In this document: one piece after another, positions 1 to 5,954 of the stretch
Position numbering within the stretch: position 1 is the first letter of the stretch
Layout: every line of letters starts with the position of its first letter
Assembly: GCA_013698055.1 (NCBI GenBank)
Contig: JACCVS010000538.1
Span: 1 to 6,672, forward strand
From: Acidobacteriota bacterium
Lineage (GTDB): Bacteria > Acidobacteriota > Blastocatellia > Pyrinomonadales > Pyrinomonadaceae
DNA length: 6,672 nucleotides
Reading direction: 5' to 3'
Translations under genes and position numbers: made by a program
Notes under the pieces: model-generated
What the model was told of the DNA's origin: nothing
Database searches by the model: none
The model's input: only the letters and a program-made list of their open reading frames with translations

Positions 1-143
1 CTCTTAAAACGGTAGTTGGTCAAGTGCTCGCCGCCGCCGCCGTAGGGGCTGTCAAAGGCGCTGTTGTAGAAGCGATCCCGACGATTGAGAAAGCCGCAGG
101 CGTCACCGAGACGGATAAAAAAGAGCAGCAGGGAAAGAAGTAA
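1..143 (+). CDS. C-terminal end of an unidentified protein, truncated by the window edge
   Basis: An open frame (full codons from base 3) runs in from the left edge and stops at TAA 141-143, leaving 46 visible residues. They begin LKTVVGQVLAAAAVGAVKGA, a small-residue-rich stretch that could be an amphipathic or membrane-associated helix. The end is polar and charged, rich in Lys, Gln and Glu (…TDKKEQQGKK). No stop interrupts the frame, and a strong hairpin starts 22 bases after the stop, which fits a real gene end. No family can be named from this fragment. An Ala/Gly-rich helix followed by a lysine tail is not diagnostic. The gene is convergent with the kinase operon that ends at 341. Confidence 0.6.
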   Translation, partial: LKTVVGQVLAAAAVGAVKGAVVEAIPTIEKAAGVTETDKKEQQGKK

Positions 144-165
144 CCGGCAGGCAGCTCGAAATTAG

Positions 166-206
166 ATAGGGCACGGATGGAGTCGCTAAGACTATCCGTG
201 CCCTAT
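166..206. terminator. Strong hairpin between convergent genes, probable terminator
   Basis: Bases 166-180 and 192-206 are complementary over 15 positions: 14 Watson-Crick pairs plus one G-U. The loop is 11 bases. The hairpin lies 22 bases after the stop of the left-edge gene. It is followed on the + strand by TCCTTTGG, a poor T tract, so termination is inferred from stem strength and position rather than from a textbook intrinsic-terminator tail. It could also stop - strand transcripts from the operon ending at 341. Confidence 0.6.
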
Positions 207-245
207 TCCTTTGGGATAAATCACTCGCCGTTCGAGCCTTTGATT

Positions 246-275
246 AAGGGCTGCCGGGAATATTAATCAGCCCTT
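246..275. repeat. Inverted repeat (8-bp perfect stem) downstream of the small-protein operon
   Basis: AAGGGCTG (246-253) pairs exactly with CAGCCCTT (268-275) around a 14-base loop. It lies 65 bases past the stop of the last - strand operon gene and could mark its transcript end. No T run follows on either strand, so its role as a terminator is uncertain. The rest of 144-340 shows no convincing gene. Confidence 0.4.
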
Positions 276-340
276 CAACACTGGCAAAACCGCTTCCGGT
301 CAATTCGAGTTTTGTGCAGAGCGCGCTTCTTGCGCCGCGA

Positions 341-739
341 CTAAAGATCGTAGTTGATGGTGATCGTACAATTACGGCTAATTCCAAGGGCCCTGAGATC
401 AATTCGCTGTGTCGGGACGACTCCTTTGGTATCCACAATCTCGACCACGGTCAGCACAACAGGCCCTGTGCTGTTTTTCTTGTGCTTGAGTTTCTTCTTT
501 CCTCCACCGGAGCCGTTATCAACGAAACCATCCGAGGTTTTGTTTGCATACTGCAAAAAGACAGAGCCCCCCGTAATGATGATGGGGTCCTGGGTCGGAA
601 TTAATGGGTCAACGCCCACTTTATCGCCCCCCTTTTTGCTGCCTTTCTTTCCTCCGGTTCTACTCGCTTTGTGGCCTTTAGCGCTGGTCTTACTGCCCTT
701 GCTTCCTTGACCAGCTTTGCTGCTTTTTTTTGTTGCCAT
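341..739 (-). CDS. Small basic protein, paralog A, of an unrecognised family
   Basis: Encodes 132 residues from ATG 739-737. This start has AAGGAG eight bases upstream (748-753); an in-frame ATG at 781 lacks such a site and would add 14 unsupported residues. Residues 1-40 are low-complexity Lys/Ser/Gly and probably disordered. Residues 49-89 match the neighbouring paralog at 35 of 41 positions, including TQDPIIITGGSV, DNGSGGG and KKKLKHK. After this come predicted beta strands (VVLTVVEIV, RIDLRAL, CTITINYDL). The layout suggests a small all-beta domain interrupted by a Gly/Lys-rich loop, with a basic tail that could bind nucleic acid or acidic surfaces. No signal peptide or membrane segment is evident. 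It is the last gene of the probable kinase operon, 129 bases after paralog B. The Ser/Thr-rich tail could be a kinase substrate; that is inference. I do not recognise the family. Confidence 0.8.
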   Translation of the reverse strand: MATKKSSKAGQGSKGSKTSAKGHKASRTGGKKGSKKGGDKVGVDPLIPTQDPIIITGGSVFLQYANKTSDGFVDNGSGGGKKKLKHKKNSTGPVVLTVVEIVDTKGVVPTQRIDLRALGISRNCTITINYDL

Positions 740-747
740 CTTGATTG

Positions 748-753
748 CTCCTT
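748..753 (-). promoter_or_regulatory. Ribosome binding site that fixes the start of paralog A
   Basis: On the - strand this reads AAGGAG, eight bases before ATG at 739. It supports that start over the longer frame beginning at 781. Paralog B has the same motif with the same spacing (1216-1221). Confidence 0.75.
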
Positions 754-868
754 TTCCGGTGAGTAAGAGCGGTAGTAACAAGAGACTGAGAGACTACATG
801 TCTCGCTAGTGTTTCGTTACCGTGAGAAGTAGGGGGTGGTCTTTTTAATTACCCAAGCCAGAACCGGC

Positions 869-1207
869 CTACTCAAAATCATAGAAGATTTCAATGCGAC
901 AGTGGTCGCTTATCCTACGTAAGTCTATGGTTTGAGCCGTGCCTGCGGCTGTGTCGGTGACTATTAAACACGTCAGGTCGGCTGTCCAAGTCTCTTCAGG
1001 ATTATCTTCACGATTTCTTTTGTGCTTGAGCTTCTTCTTTCCTCCTCCGGAACCATTATCCCTGAATCCATCAATGCTTTTGTTTGCATACTCCAATTTG
1101 ACAGAGCCACCCGTGATAATGATCGGGTCCTGCGTTGGCGCTCGTTGTTTTTTTCTACCGGCTTGTGAACCGCTCTTACCACTTGTTCCTTCTTTTTTTA
1201 CTGCCAT
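869..1207 (-). CDS. Small basic protein, paralog B, of an unrecognised family
   Basis: Encodes 112 residues from ATG 1207-1205, with AAGGAG eight bases upstream (1216-1221). The basic N-terminal tail (1-23) is shorter than in paralog A. The shared core is residues 25-65, starting TQDPIIITGG and carrying ANKSIDGF, DNGSGGG and KKKLKHK. The C-terminal part is acidic then strand-rich (TADLTCLIVTD, QTIDLRR, CRIEIFYDFE). It aligns loosely with paralog A through 'IDLR', Cys-x-Ile and a terminal Tyr-Asp, so the two are homologous throughout but have diverged outside the core. The gene begins 34 bases after the kinase stop on the same strand, so co-transcription is likely. Function is unknown. A soluble partner or substrate of the kinase is a guess from context only. 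Confidence 0.82.
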   Translation of the reverse strand: MAVKKEGTSGKSGSQAGRKKQRAPTQDPIIITGGSVKLEYANKSIDGFRDNGSGGGKKKLKHKRNREDNPEETWTADLTCLIVTDTAAGTAQTIDLRRISDHCRIEIFYDFE

Positions 1208-1241
1208 GTCAATTTCTCCTTTTGGGGTTGAGTAGTTTATT

Positions 1242-4200
1242 TCATCTGCCTAAACCAAAATCTTCTTTGAGTTGATTAAGAGCATCCTGAACGTCCGGCC
1301 TCTTCAGATAAGTGCTGTAGACATCCGGCGACCATCTCTTTTCAAGATCGGCAAGCAGTTCTCCGGCCCGCGTCGCATGTTCACGCGCCTTCGTCTCATC
1401 ACCTGCGCGACGGCTGGCAAGCGCCGCGACAAACCACGCGCGCCACTCCGATTCCTGCTGTCCTGCGCGGGCGAAACTTTCCTGCGCCCGCAACGTGGTT
1501 GCCAGTGCGCCCTGCGCGTCCCCATCCTCAAGCAACGCGTGGGCGAGCGCCAACTGAACTCTTGAGAGCAGGGACGGATCTTTCTTGCCAGCCATCGCTA
1601 AGGCCTCTTCGCATAGCGCCCTTCCTTCGCGAGCCGCGCCGGAGAAAGCCATCGCCATGCCGTAGGTGCGTTTCGCCTCGATAGCTTCCGCATACTGTGT
1701 GCCCGCGAGAGCAAGAGCTTGCTGGCCTTTCTCTTTGGCCACAGGGAATCGGCGCTGGCTGAGAGCCATTCCGGCTTCATTCACGTAAATCACCGCGAGC
1801 AGTGATTTGAAACCACCGTCCGGGCGATTAGCCAGAGCAAGGGCTTCATCCAGAACCCTTCGAGCGTCTTCATAGCGTCCCATCTGCCAGAGCGTGTTGC
1901 CGCGCTCGACGAGGCCGTAGCCCATTCCCTTGCGGTCGCCCAGGTTTACGCTGATGGTGTATTTCTGCTCGAAATGGCTGAGAGCTTCCGGGTAGTGATC
2001 CTGCAAAGCAAGCACAGTCCCGATGCCTTCGTGCGCGATAGCCTTTTGCGATTGGTCATTGACCTGTTCGGCGTTCTCAAGCTGCTGCTGATAGGCTTTG
2101 AGCGCCGCCGCATAATCGCCCTTCAGGATGTTGGCGCGTCCCAGTAAGAGCATGGCCTGCGAAGCCTCTTTGCGATAATTCCCTTGCTGGTAAAATGGCA
2201 GCGCCTGCTCGATATAGCGCGCCGCTTCGTCCGCATTACTCTGCTGGATGCGAAGGCTCCCGAGCGACAGCAGCGCCCGCGCTTCGTTGCGCCGCCCCTT
2301 ATTCCTCTGCGCGAACTCAAGCGCCTGCCCGAAATACTTTTCTGCTTCAGCGTAATCCCCGCGCGCGAAATAGACGTTGCCGAGATCAACCAGTCCGCGC
2401 GTCGCGAGGGTCTCCATGCCGCTGCCCTTCGCCAACTCAATCGCGTTGTTCGCGTACTTCTGTGCGTCGCCGGTGGCTCCCTCGGCGAAAGCGACGCTGC
2501 TTAATTGCAGGAGAGTCTTAATCTGCTGCGACTGATTATTAATCGCCCGCGCCAGATCGAGCGCCTGCTGCAACTGCGGACGCGCCTCTGTAACTTTGCC
2601 CACATTGCGGAAAAGAAAGCCTCGCTGAAAGAAGACCTCCGCGCGCCCTTCAATATTGCTCAGAGCCTGGTAAAGAATTTCGGCTTTATCGAACGCTGCG
2701 GTGGCGCTCGCTATCTCCTGCTGACGACCATAGAGAATGCCTGCGCGCAGGTAAGCGGTCGCGTACTGTGGATCGAGCGAAGTTGCTTTGGCGTAACTCT
2801 CAATGGCTTTCTTCGGCTCTTCGTTGTTTTCATAGGCGCGGCCCAGATCAACGTAAACCTGCGGCTGGCTCGGAGAGAGGCGCGTAATCTCGCCGTAGGA
2901 TTTGACCGCCCCTACGAAGTCGCGTCTGACGGTGGCCGTGACGGCATCAAGATAGAGGGCGTCGAGTTGCAGAAGCACAGAGCGGTCGGGAGTCAGCCCC
3001 GTCACGCGCAGCAATTCATCCTTCGCCCGGTCAATGTTATCCATCTCCATCAGCGCCTCTGCATAGCGTGCATGTGCCAGGGCGAAATTCTCGTCGGCAG
3101 CGATGGACTGCTCCAGAGCCTTGCTGGCTTGATAGTAAGCTCCGTCGCGCAAGGCGTTTGTCCCCGTTTCATACCAGCGCGCGGCCTCAACTGTTGGTTG
3201 GTGCCTCGCGGGTTGCAGGCTACGCCATATTAACCATCCGGCCAGACCTGCAAGCACGAGCACGGCGAGGACTACGCCGACCGAGATGCGTGGCCGCTTA
3301 AAGATATCGGAGAGCGTAGCCAGCGCACTGACGTGCCCCGTGCCGTGCGCGGCTTCAATTCTTTGAGCGCGCGTGTGGCCGATATCGTCTTCGTGCAGCA
3401 CAGCCTGAGCCGCGCGTAAATCCTTGATTAGCTCAGCCGCCGATTGATAGCGCTGCTCCGGCTTCTTCGCCAGCGCTTTGAGCGTAATGCGATCCAGCTC
3501 CTGCGGCACACGCGGATTAAAGGTGGAGGGAGGAGGCGGATTAACGTGAATGATGTTGGCGGCAATCTCGACTATGCCAGCGCCGACGGATGAGAAAGCA
3601 GGCTTACCCGCCAGGCATTCATAGAGCACTGCCCCGAGCGCGAAGAGATCGCTGCGCGCATCTACCGGAACCCCCCTTGCTTGCTCGGGCGACAGATACA
3701 GCGGAGTGCCGATGACGACGCCGCTCTGCGTCTGCATCGCCAGCAGAGTCCGGGCATCGGGGTCGGTATGAGCGGCTTCACCGTTTCCCAACTGCTTGGC
3801 CAGACCGAAGTCCAGGACTTTTATCTGATCGCGCTCGTTGAGCACCATGTTCGACGGCTTGATGTCACGATGAACGATGCCCCGCGAGTGAGCTTCGCCC
3901 AGCGCGGCAGCAATGTCTTCGATAAGTTCAAGTGCGCGCGCGAGTGTCAGCTTGTCTTCGTGGAGCAGCTCGCTTAAGGCTTTCCCTTCGACCAGCTCCA
4001 TGACGATGAAAGGCTGCCCGTCCGGCATTTCTCCGTAGTCATAGATGGTGGCAATGTTCGGATGGCTCAGCCCCGACGCAGCGCGAGCTTCGCGCAGGAA
4101 GCGCGCGTGGAACTGCTTCTCATCTTCTTTGCGCGTCGGAAACTTGATGGCCACACGTCTGCCGAGGTGTGAGTCTTCCGCCAGGTAGACAGCGCCCATC

Positions 4201-4256
4201 CCGCCCTCGCCGAGCTTGTTTAAGATACGGTAGTGAGAAACTGTCTGTCCGATCAT
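1242..4256 (-). CDS. Membrane-anchored Ser/Thr protein kinase with TPR ectodomain (PknB type)
   Basis: Encodes 1004 residues. The N-terminal kinase domain (about 8-285) has all key elements: glycine loop GEGGMG 16-21, ATP lysine K38 in VAIKF, helix-C E56, HRDIKPSN 129-136 with catalytic D131, DFG 149-151, GTPLYLSPEQ 183-192, DARSDLFALG 199-208 and R269. It should therefore be active. The activation segment between DFG and GTP is long (152-182) and carries T164, T170, T176 and S178 as possible phosphosites. A single membrane helix spans about 324-344. The C-terminal 650 residues are TPR-like helical repeats, several with a 40-residue spacing (about 579-818). By topology this part would lie outside the membrane as a sensor or binding platform. 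No clear Shine-Dalgarno site precedes ATG 4256, but the start matches the family. It heads an operon with two small basic paralogs. The signal and substrates cannot be deduced. Confidence 0.95.
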   Translation of the reverse strand: MIGQTVSHYRILNKLGEGGMGAVYLAEDSHLGRRVAIKFPTRKEDEKQFHARFLREARAASGLSHPNIATIYDYGEMPDGQPFIVMELVEGKALSELLHEDKLTLARALELIEDIAAALGEAHSRGIVHRDIKPSNMVLNERDQIKVLDFGLAKQLGNGEAAHTDPDARTLLAMQTQSGVVIGTPLYLSPEQARGVPVDARSDLFALGAVLYECLAGKPAFSSVGAGIVEIAANIIHVNPPPPSTFNPRVPQELDRITLKALAKKPEQRYQSAAELIKDLRAAQAVLHEDDIGHTRAQRIEAAHGTGHVSALATLSDIFKRPRISVGVVLAVLVLAGLAGWLIWRSLQPARHQPTVEAARWYETGTNALRDGAYYQASKALEQSIAADENFALAHARYAEALMEMDNIDRAKDELLRVTGLTPDRSVLLQLDALYLDAVTATVRRDFVGAVKSYGEITRLSPSQPQVYVDLGRAYENNEEPKKAIESYAKATSLDPQYATAYLRAGILYGRQQEIASATAAFDKAEILYQALSNIEGRAEVFFQRGFLFRNVGKVTEARPQLQQALDLARAINNQSQQIKTLLQLSSVAFAEGATGDAQKYANNAIELAKGSGMETLATRGLVDLGNVYFARGDYAEAEKYFGQALEFAQRNKGRRNEARALLSLGSLRIQQSNADEAARYIEQALPFYQQGNYRKEASQAMLLLGRANILKGDYAAALKAYQQQLENAEQVNDQSQKAIAHEGIGTVLALQDHYPEALSHFEQKYTISVNLGDRKGMGYGLVERGNTLWQMGRYEDARRVLDEALALANRPDGGFKSLLAVIYVNEAGMALSQRRFPVAKEKGQQALALAGTQYAEAIEAKRTYGMAMAFSGAAREGRALCEEALAMAGKKDPSLLSRVQLALAHALLEDGDAQGALATTLRAQESFARAGQQESEWRAWFVAALASRRAGDETKAREHATRAGELLADLEKRWSPDVYSTYLKRPDVQDALNQLKEDFGLGR

Positions 4257-4392
4257 TGGCTCTGATGGCTTTCAGGAGCAGGAGCGGAGAAGAAGAATTG
4301 ATGAAAACAGCGGGTAAAAAACTGGGCAACACGCTCGGCCTAAAAGCAGTACCTCGTTGGCGCGCATACTACGCCAAACCTGACATCATTTC

Positions 4393-4422
4393 AATATAAA
4401 TTGCTCAAAGACACGGGCTCAA
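4393..4422 (-). promoter_or_regulatory. Candidate sigma-70-type promoter for the kinase operon
   Basis: Reading the - strand, TTGAGC (4422-4417) is followed after 18 bases by TATATT (4398-4393), 4/6 and 5/6 matches to consensus. Initiation near 4386 would leave a leader of about 130 bases before the kinase ATG. It lies past the stop of the small membrane protein gene, so the kinase operon could be expressed independently of it. Found by eye only. Confidence 0.35.
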
Positions 4423-4450
4423 TTCGAGATGATTGTACGAAGATTGATAT

Positions 4451-4567
4451 TTACCTTCTTTCCTTGCGCCACACGCGCACGAAGATGACGACCGCTGCGA
4501 TTGCGAAGACAAGCAGCACTCCCATCACAATCAACACGACAACAAATTCTCTGCCACCCGAGTCCAT
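4451..4567 (-). CDS. 38-residue single-span membrane protein
   Basis: Starts at ATG 4567-4565 and ends with TAA at 4453-4451. The N-terminus MDSGGREF is followed by about 23 hydrophobic residues (8-30: VVVLIVMGVL, LVFAIAAVVI and flanks). The tail is strongly basic, RVWRKERR. This is a classic single membrane helix with a positive cytoplasmic end. A weak GAGG lies 11 bases upstream of ATG. It is on the same strand as the kinase, 194 bases ahead of it, and divergent from the hydrolase. No family can be assigned; it could be a small membrane regulator or an assembly factor. The hydrophobic block followed by arginines and then a stop is unlikely to arise by chance, but there is no homology evidence. 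The overlapping + strand frame (4401-4649) is polar, composition-driven and judged spurious. Confidence 0.55.
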   Translation of the reverse strand: MDSGGREFVVVLIVMGVLLVFAIAAVVIFVRVWRKERR

Positions 4568-4657
4568 TAGCCAGTGCGCCTCGCTTTCTGATAATTTACT
4601 AATGGTAGCAGATGCCAACCAGCAACGCGATTTGCAAGTATTGTGCTGAAGATACTC

Positions 4658-4686
4658 TTGTCGGTCGCTCCTGGCGAGGCTTAAAT
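4658..4686 (+). promoter_or_regulatory. Weak candidate promoter for the hydrolase
   Basis: TTGTCG (4658-4663) and TTAAAT (4681-4686) have a 17-base spacer, each matching consensus at 4/6 positions, and lie 48 bases before the hydrolase ATG. It is in the divergent spacer between the small membrane gene and the hydrolase, where a + strand promoter is expected. The matches are modest. Confidence 0.25.
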
Positions 4687-4698
4687 GATTTGGTTTTA

Positions 4699-4726
4699 CT
4701 CGTCACTTGTCACTCTTAACTCGTAA
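4699..4726. repeat. Four degenerate tandem heptads (CTCGTCA type)
   Basis: Four consecutive 7-base units: CTCGTCA, CTTGTCA, CTCTTAA and CTCGTAA. They end seven bases before the hydrolase ATG at 4734, where a Shine-Dalgarno site would normally be. No inverted complementary arm is seen nearby, unlike the other heptad elements in this window. It may be a half element or a degenerate remnant. Confidence 0.55.
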
Positions 4727-4733
4727 CTGTTTT

Positions 4734-5390
4734 ATGTATCCGGCTGGCAATCTTTTCATTCCCGCTCCGCATGGCAATCTTGAGGCGATCCTCAAGGAGC
4801 CGCGCGAAGATTCCGCGTCCGGCGTTGCGCTTGTGCTTCACCCGCATCCGCTCGGCGGCGGCACGATGCACAACAAAGTAGTCTTTCGCGCCGCCAGCGC
4901 CTTGAATGATGCCGGACTCATCACGCTCCGCATCAACTTTCGCAGTGTCGGGCAGAGCACTGGCGAGCACGACGAAGGACGCGGCGAAACTGAAGATGTT
5001 CGCGTCAGTTTGGATTATTTAACGAAGCAATACGAGAGCGAGCCAATCACGCTCGCCGGATTCTCCTTCGGCTCACGTGTCGGCATGGAGGTCGGCATTA
5101 GCGATGAGCGCGTCCGCAATCTGATTAGCATCGGCACACCCGTTGACAAATACGACTTTGCGTTTCTTAAATCATGCCGCAAGCCGATTCTCTTCGTCCA
5201 CGGCGACCGAGACGAGTTCGGCGCGGCAGACAAAGTGCGCGCTCTCGCCGCCACGCTGCCTGTTGAGGCGCACGCTCACGTCGAAGTTATCCGTGACGCA
5301 GACCATTTCTTCGAGGGGCATCTGGGCGAAATGAAAAGCGCGATCACAGAATGGATTAGAGAAAGGGATGAGGGAGGTCTTCAGGGATGA
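4734..5390 (+). CDS. Alpha/beta-fold hydrolase, small 'HPHPxxGGxMxN' family (COG2945-like)
   Basis: Encodes 218 residues from ATG 4734. An in-frame TTG at 4707 would add nine residues read from a heptad repeat, so ATG is preferred; neither start has a clear ribosome site. Family marks are LHPHPLGGGTMHNKV (35-49, oxyanion-hole region), RINFRSVGQSTG (67-78), nucleophile elbow AGFSFGS with S111, HGDRDEFG (156-163, acid D160 or D158) and DADHFF with H191. The catalytic triad is therefore intact. It is a cytoplasmic hydrolase, likely on ester or peptide-like substrates; the true substrate is unknown for the family. No signal peptide is seen. The last residues (RDEGGLQG and the stop) are read from repeat element 1, so the native C-terminus was probably slightly different. 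The thioesterase follows on the same strand after the repeat. Confidence 0.88.
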   Translation: MYPAGNLFIPAPHGNLEAILKEPREDSASGVALVLHPHPLGGGTMHNKVVFRAASALNDAGLITLRINFRSVGQSTGEHDEGRGETEDVRVSLDYLTKQYESEPITLAGFSFGSRVGMEVGISDERVRNLISIGTPVDKYDFAFLKSCRKPILFVHGDRDEFGAADKVRALAATLPVEAHAHVEVIRDADHFFEGHLGEMKSAITEWIRERDEGGLQG

Positions 5391-5458
5391 GGGATGAGGG
5401 ATGAAATAAGAACGTTTTTTCTTTACTTCATCCCTCATCCCTCATCCCTCATCCCTTT
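5362..5458 (+). repeat. Palindromic heptad element, copy 1
   Basis: In order: GGGATGA (5365-5371), the 12-base spacer GGGAGGTCTTCA, three GGGATGA units (5384-5404), a 23-base loop (5405-5427), then four TCATCCC units (5428-5455). Bases 5383-5404 and 5428-5449 form a perfect 22-bp stem. The hydrolase frame ends inside it (TGA 5388-5390), and the thioesterase ATG lies nine bases after the last unit. A reverse-oriented copy with a related loop is at 5841-5954. As RNA it would fold into a long hairpin that may end or weaken transcription between the two genes. Confidence 0.9.
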
Positions 5459-5464
5459 GTTGTG

Positions 5465-5863
5465 ATGAATTCTTACACAGACCCGGCAATCCGCATCACT
5501 CTGCTTCCGCGCGATACTAATCCGCAGGGCACGATCTTCGGCGGCATTATCCTGAGCTACATTGATATGGCGGGCGCAATCGAAGCTCATCGCCACACGG
5601 GAATACCGCGCTTCGTGACGGTCGCCATGCGCGAAGTCATCTTTCACAAACCTGTCTTCGTCGGCGACCTCGTTAGCTTCTACACCGAGACCGTTAGCGT
5701 CGGCACAACTTCCATCACCATCCGCGTCATCGTCGAAACCGAACGCCACGGCGGAACCTCCCGCGACCGCATCCGCGTCACCGAAGCCGAAGTCGTTTAC
5801 GTCGCCGTTGACGAAAACCGGCGCAAGACGGAGATAAAAAAAGGGATGAGGGATGAGGGATGA
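5465..5863 (+). CDS. Hotdog-fold acyl-CoA thioesterase, YciA-like
   Basis: Encodes 132 residues from ATG 5465; a GTG one codon earlier is possible. It would hydrolyse acyl-CoA thioesters to free acid and CoA in the cytoplasm. Diagnostic features are DTNPQGTIFGG (17-27), followed by the central hotdog helix SYIDMAGAIEA with D34 at the expected catalytic position, then VTVAMREVIFHKPVFVGD (51-68), GTTSITIRV (80-88) and TEAEVVYVAVD (107-117). Length and motif order fit YciA/acyl-CoA hydrolase family members, usually hexamers; chain-length preference cannot be read. The C-terminal KGMRDEG and the stop are encoded by three GGGATGA units of repeat copy 2. No Shine-Dalgarno site is visible, because repeat copy 1 occupies that position. 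It is the second + strand gene after the hydrolase, with opposed repeat copies on both sides. Confidence 0.92.
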   Translation: MNSYTDPAIRITLLPRDTNPQGTIFGGIILSYIDMAGAIEAHRHTGIPRFVTVAMREVIFHKPVFVGDLVSFYTETVSVGTTSITIRVIVETERHGGTSRDRIRVTEAEVVYVAVDENRRKTEIKKGMRDEG

Positions 5864-5954
5864 GGTAAAGAAAGCGCGTTCTTCTTTCATCCCTCATCCC
5901 TCATCCCTCATCCCTGAAGACTTCCCTCATCCCTGAAGACCTCCATCATCCCTT
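5841..5954 (-). repeat. Palindromic heptad element, copy 2, inverted relative to copy 1
   Basis: On the + strand: three GGGATGA units (5843-5863), a 23-base loop (5864-5886), four TCATCCC units (5887-5914), TGAAGACTTCCC, TCATCCC, TGAAGACCTCCA and TCATCCC (5946-5952). Read on the - strand it follows copy 1 in order, with the 7+12-base unit present twice instead of once. Its loop matches the copy-1 loop at 18 of 23 bases. It sits between the convergent thioesterase and TPR genes, supplies the thioesterase stop, and touches the TAA of the TPR gene. It may act as a bidirectional terminator. Confidence 0.9.

Noticed and set aside
740..781. Longer start for paralog A at ATG 781
   Set aside because: ATG 739 has AAGGAG at eight bases, the same arrangement as paralog B. 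The extra 14 residues would run through that ribosome site.
788..802. Short inverted repeat GAGACTACATGTCTC between the two paralogs
   Set aside because: A 5-bp stem alone is common by chance. It has no T tract and no recognisable operator, so it is not claimed as a feature.
2505..3233. 242-residue + strand frame opposite the kinase
   Set aside because: It lies wholly antisense to the TPR region of a clearly real kinase gene. Its composition reflects the complementary strand, and no motif or ribosome site supports it.
4401..4649. 82-residue + strand frame with TTG start
   Set aside because: Low-complexity Thr/Ser content is explained by lying opposite the hydrophobic codons of the 38-residue membrane protein. 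No ribosome site is seen.
4707..4733. TTG start for the hydrolase nine codons upstream
   Set aside because: The added codons are read from the degenerate heptad repeat. The family-like N-terminus begins at ATG 4734.
5435..5890. 151-residue - strand frame opposite the thioesterase
   Set aside because: It is a shadow of the thioesterase extended through TCATCCC units, which have no stop codons. The Asp/Ala-rich product has no family features.
5362..5954. CRISPR-like array from the repeated GGGATGA/TCATCCC units
   Set aside because: The units are 7 bases and contiguous or separated by a constant 12-base spacer, in a palindromic layout. There are no unique spacers of about 30 bases and no cas genes.
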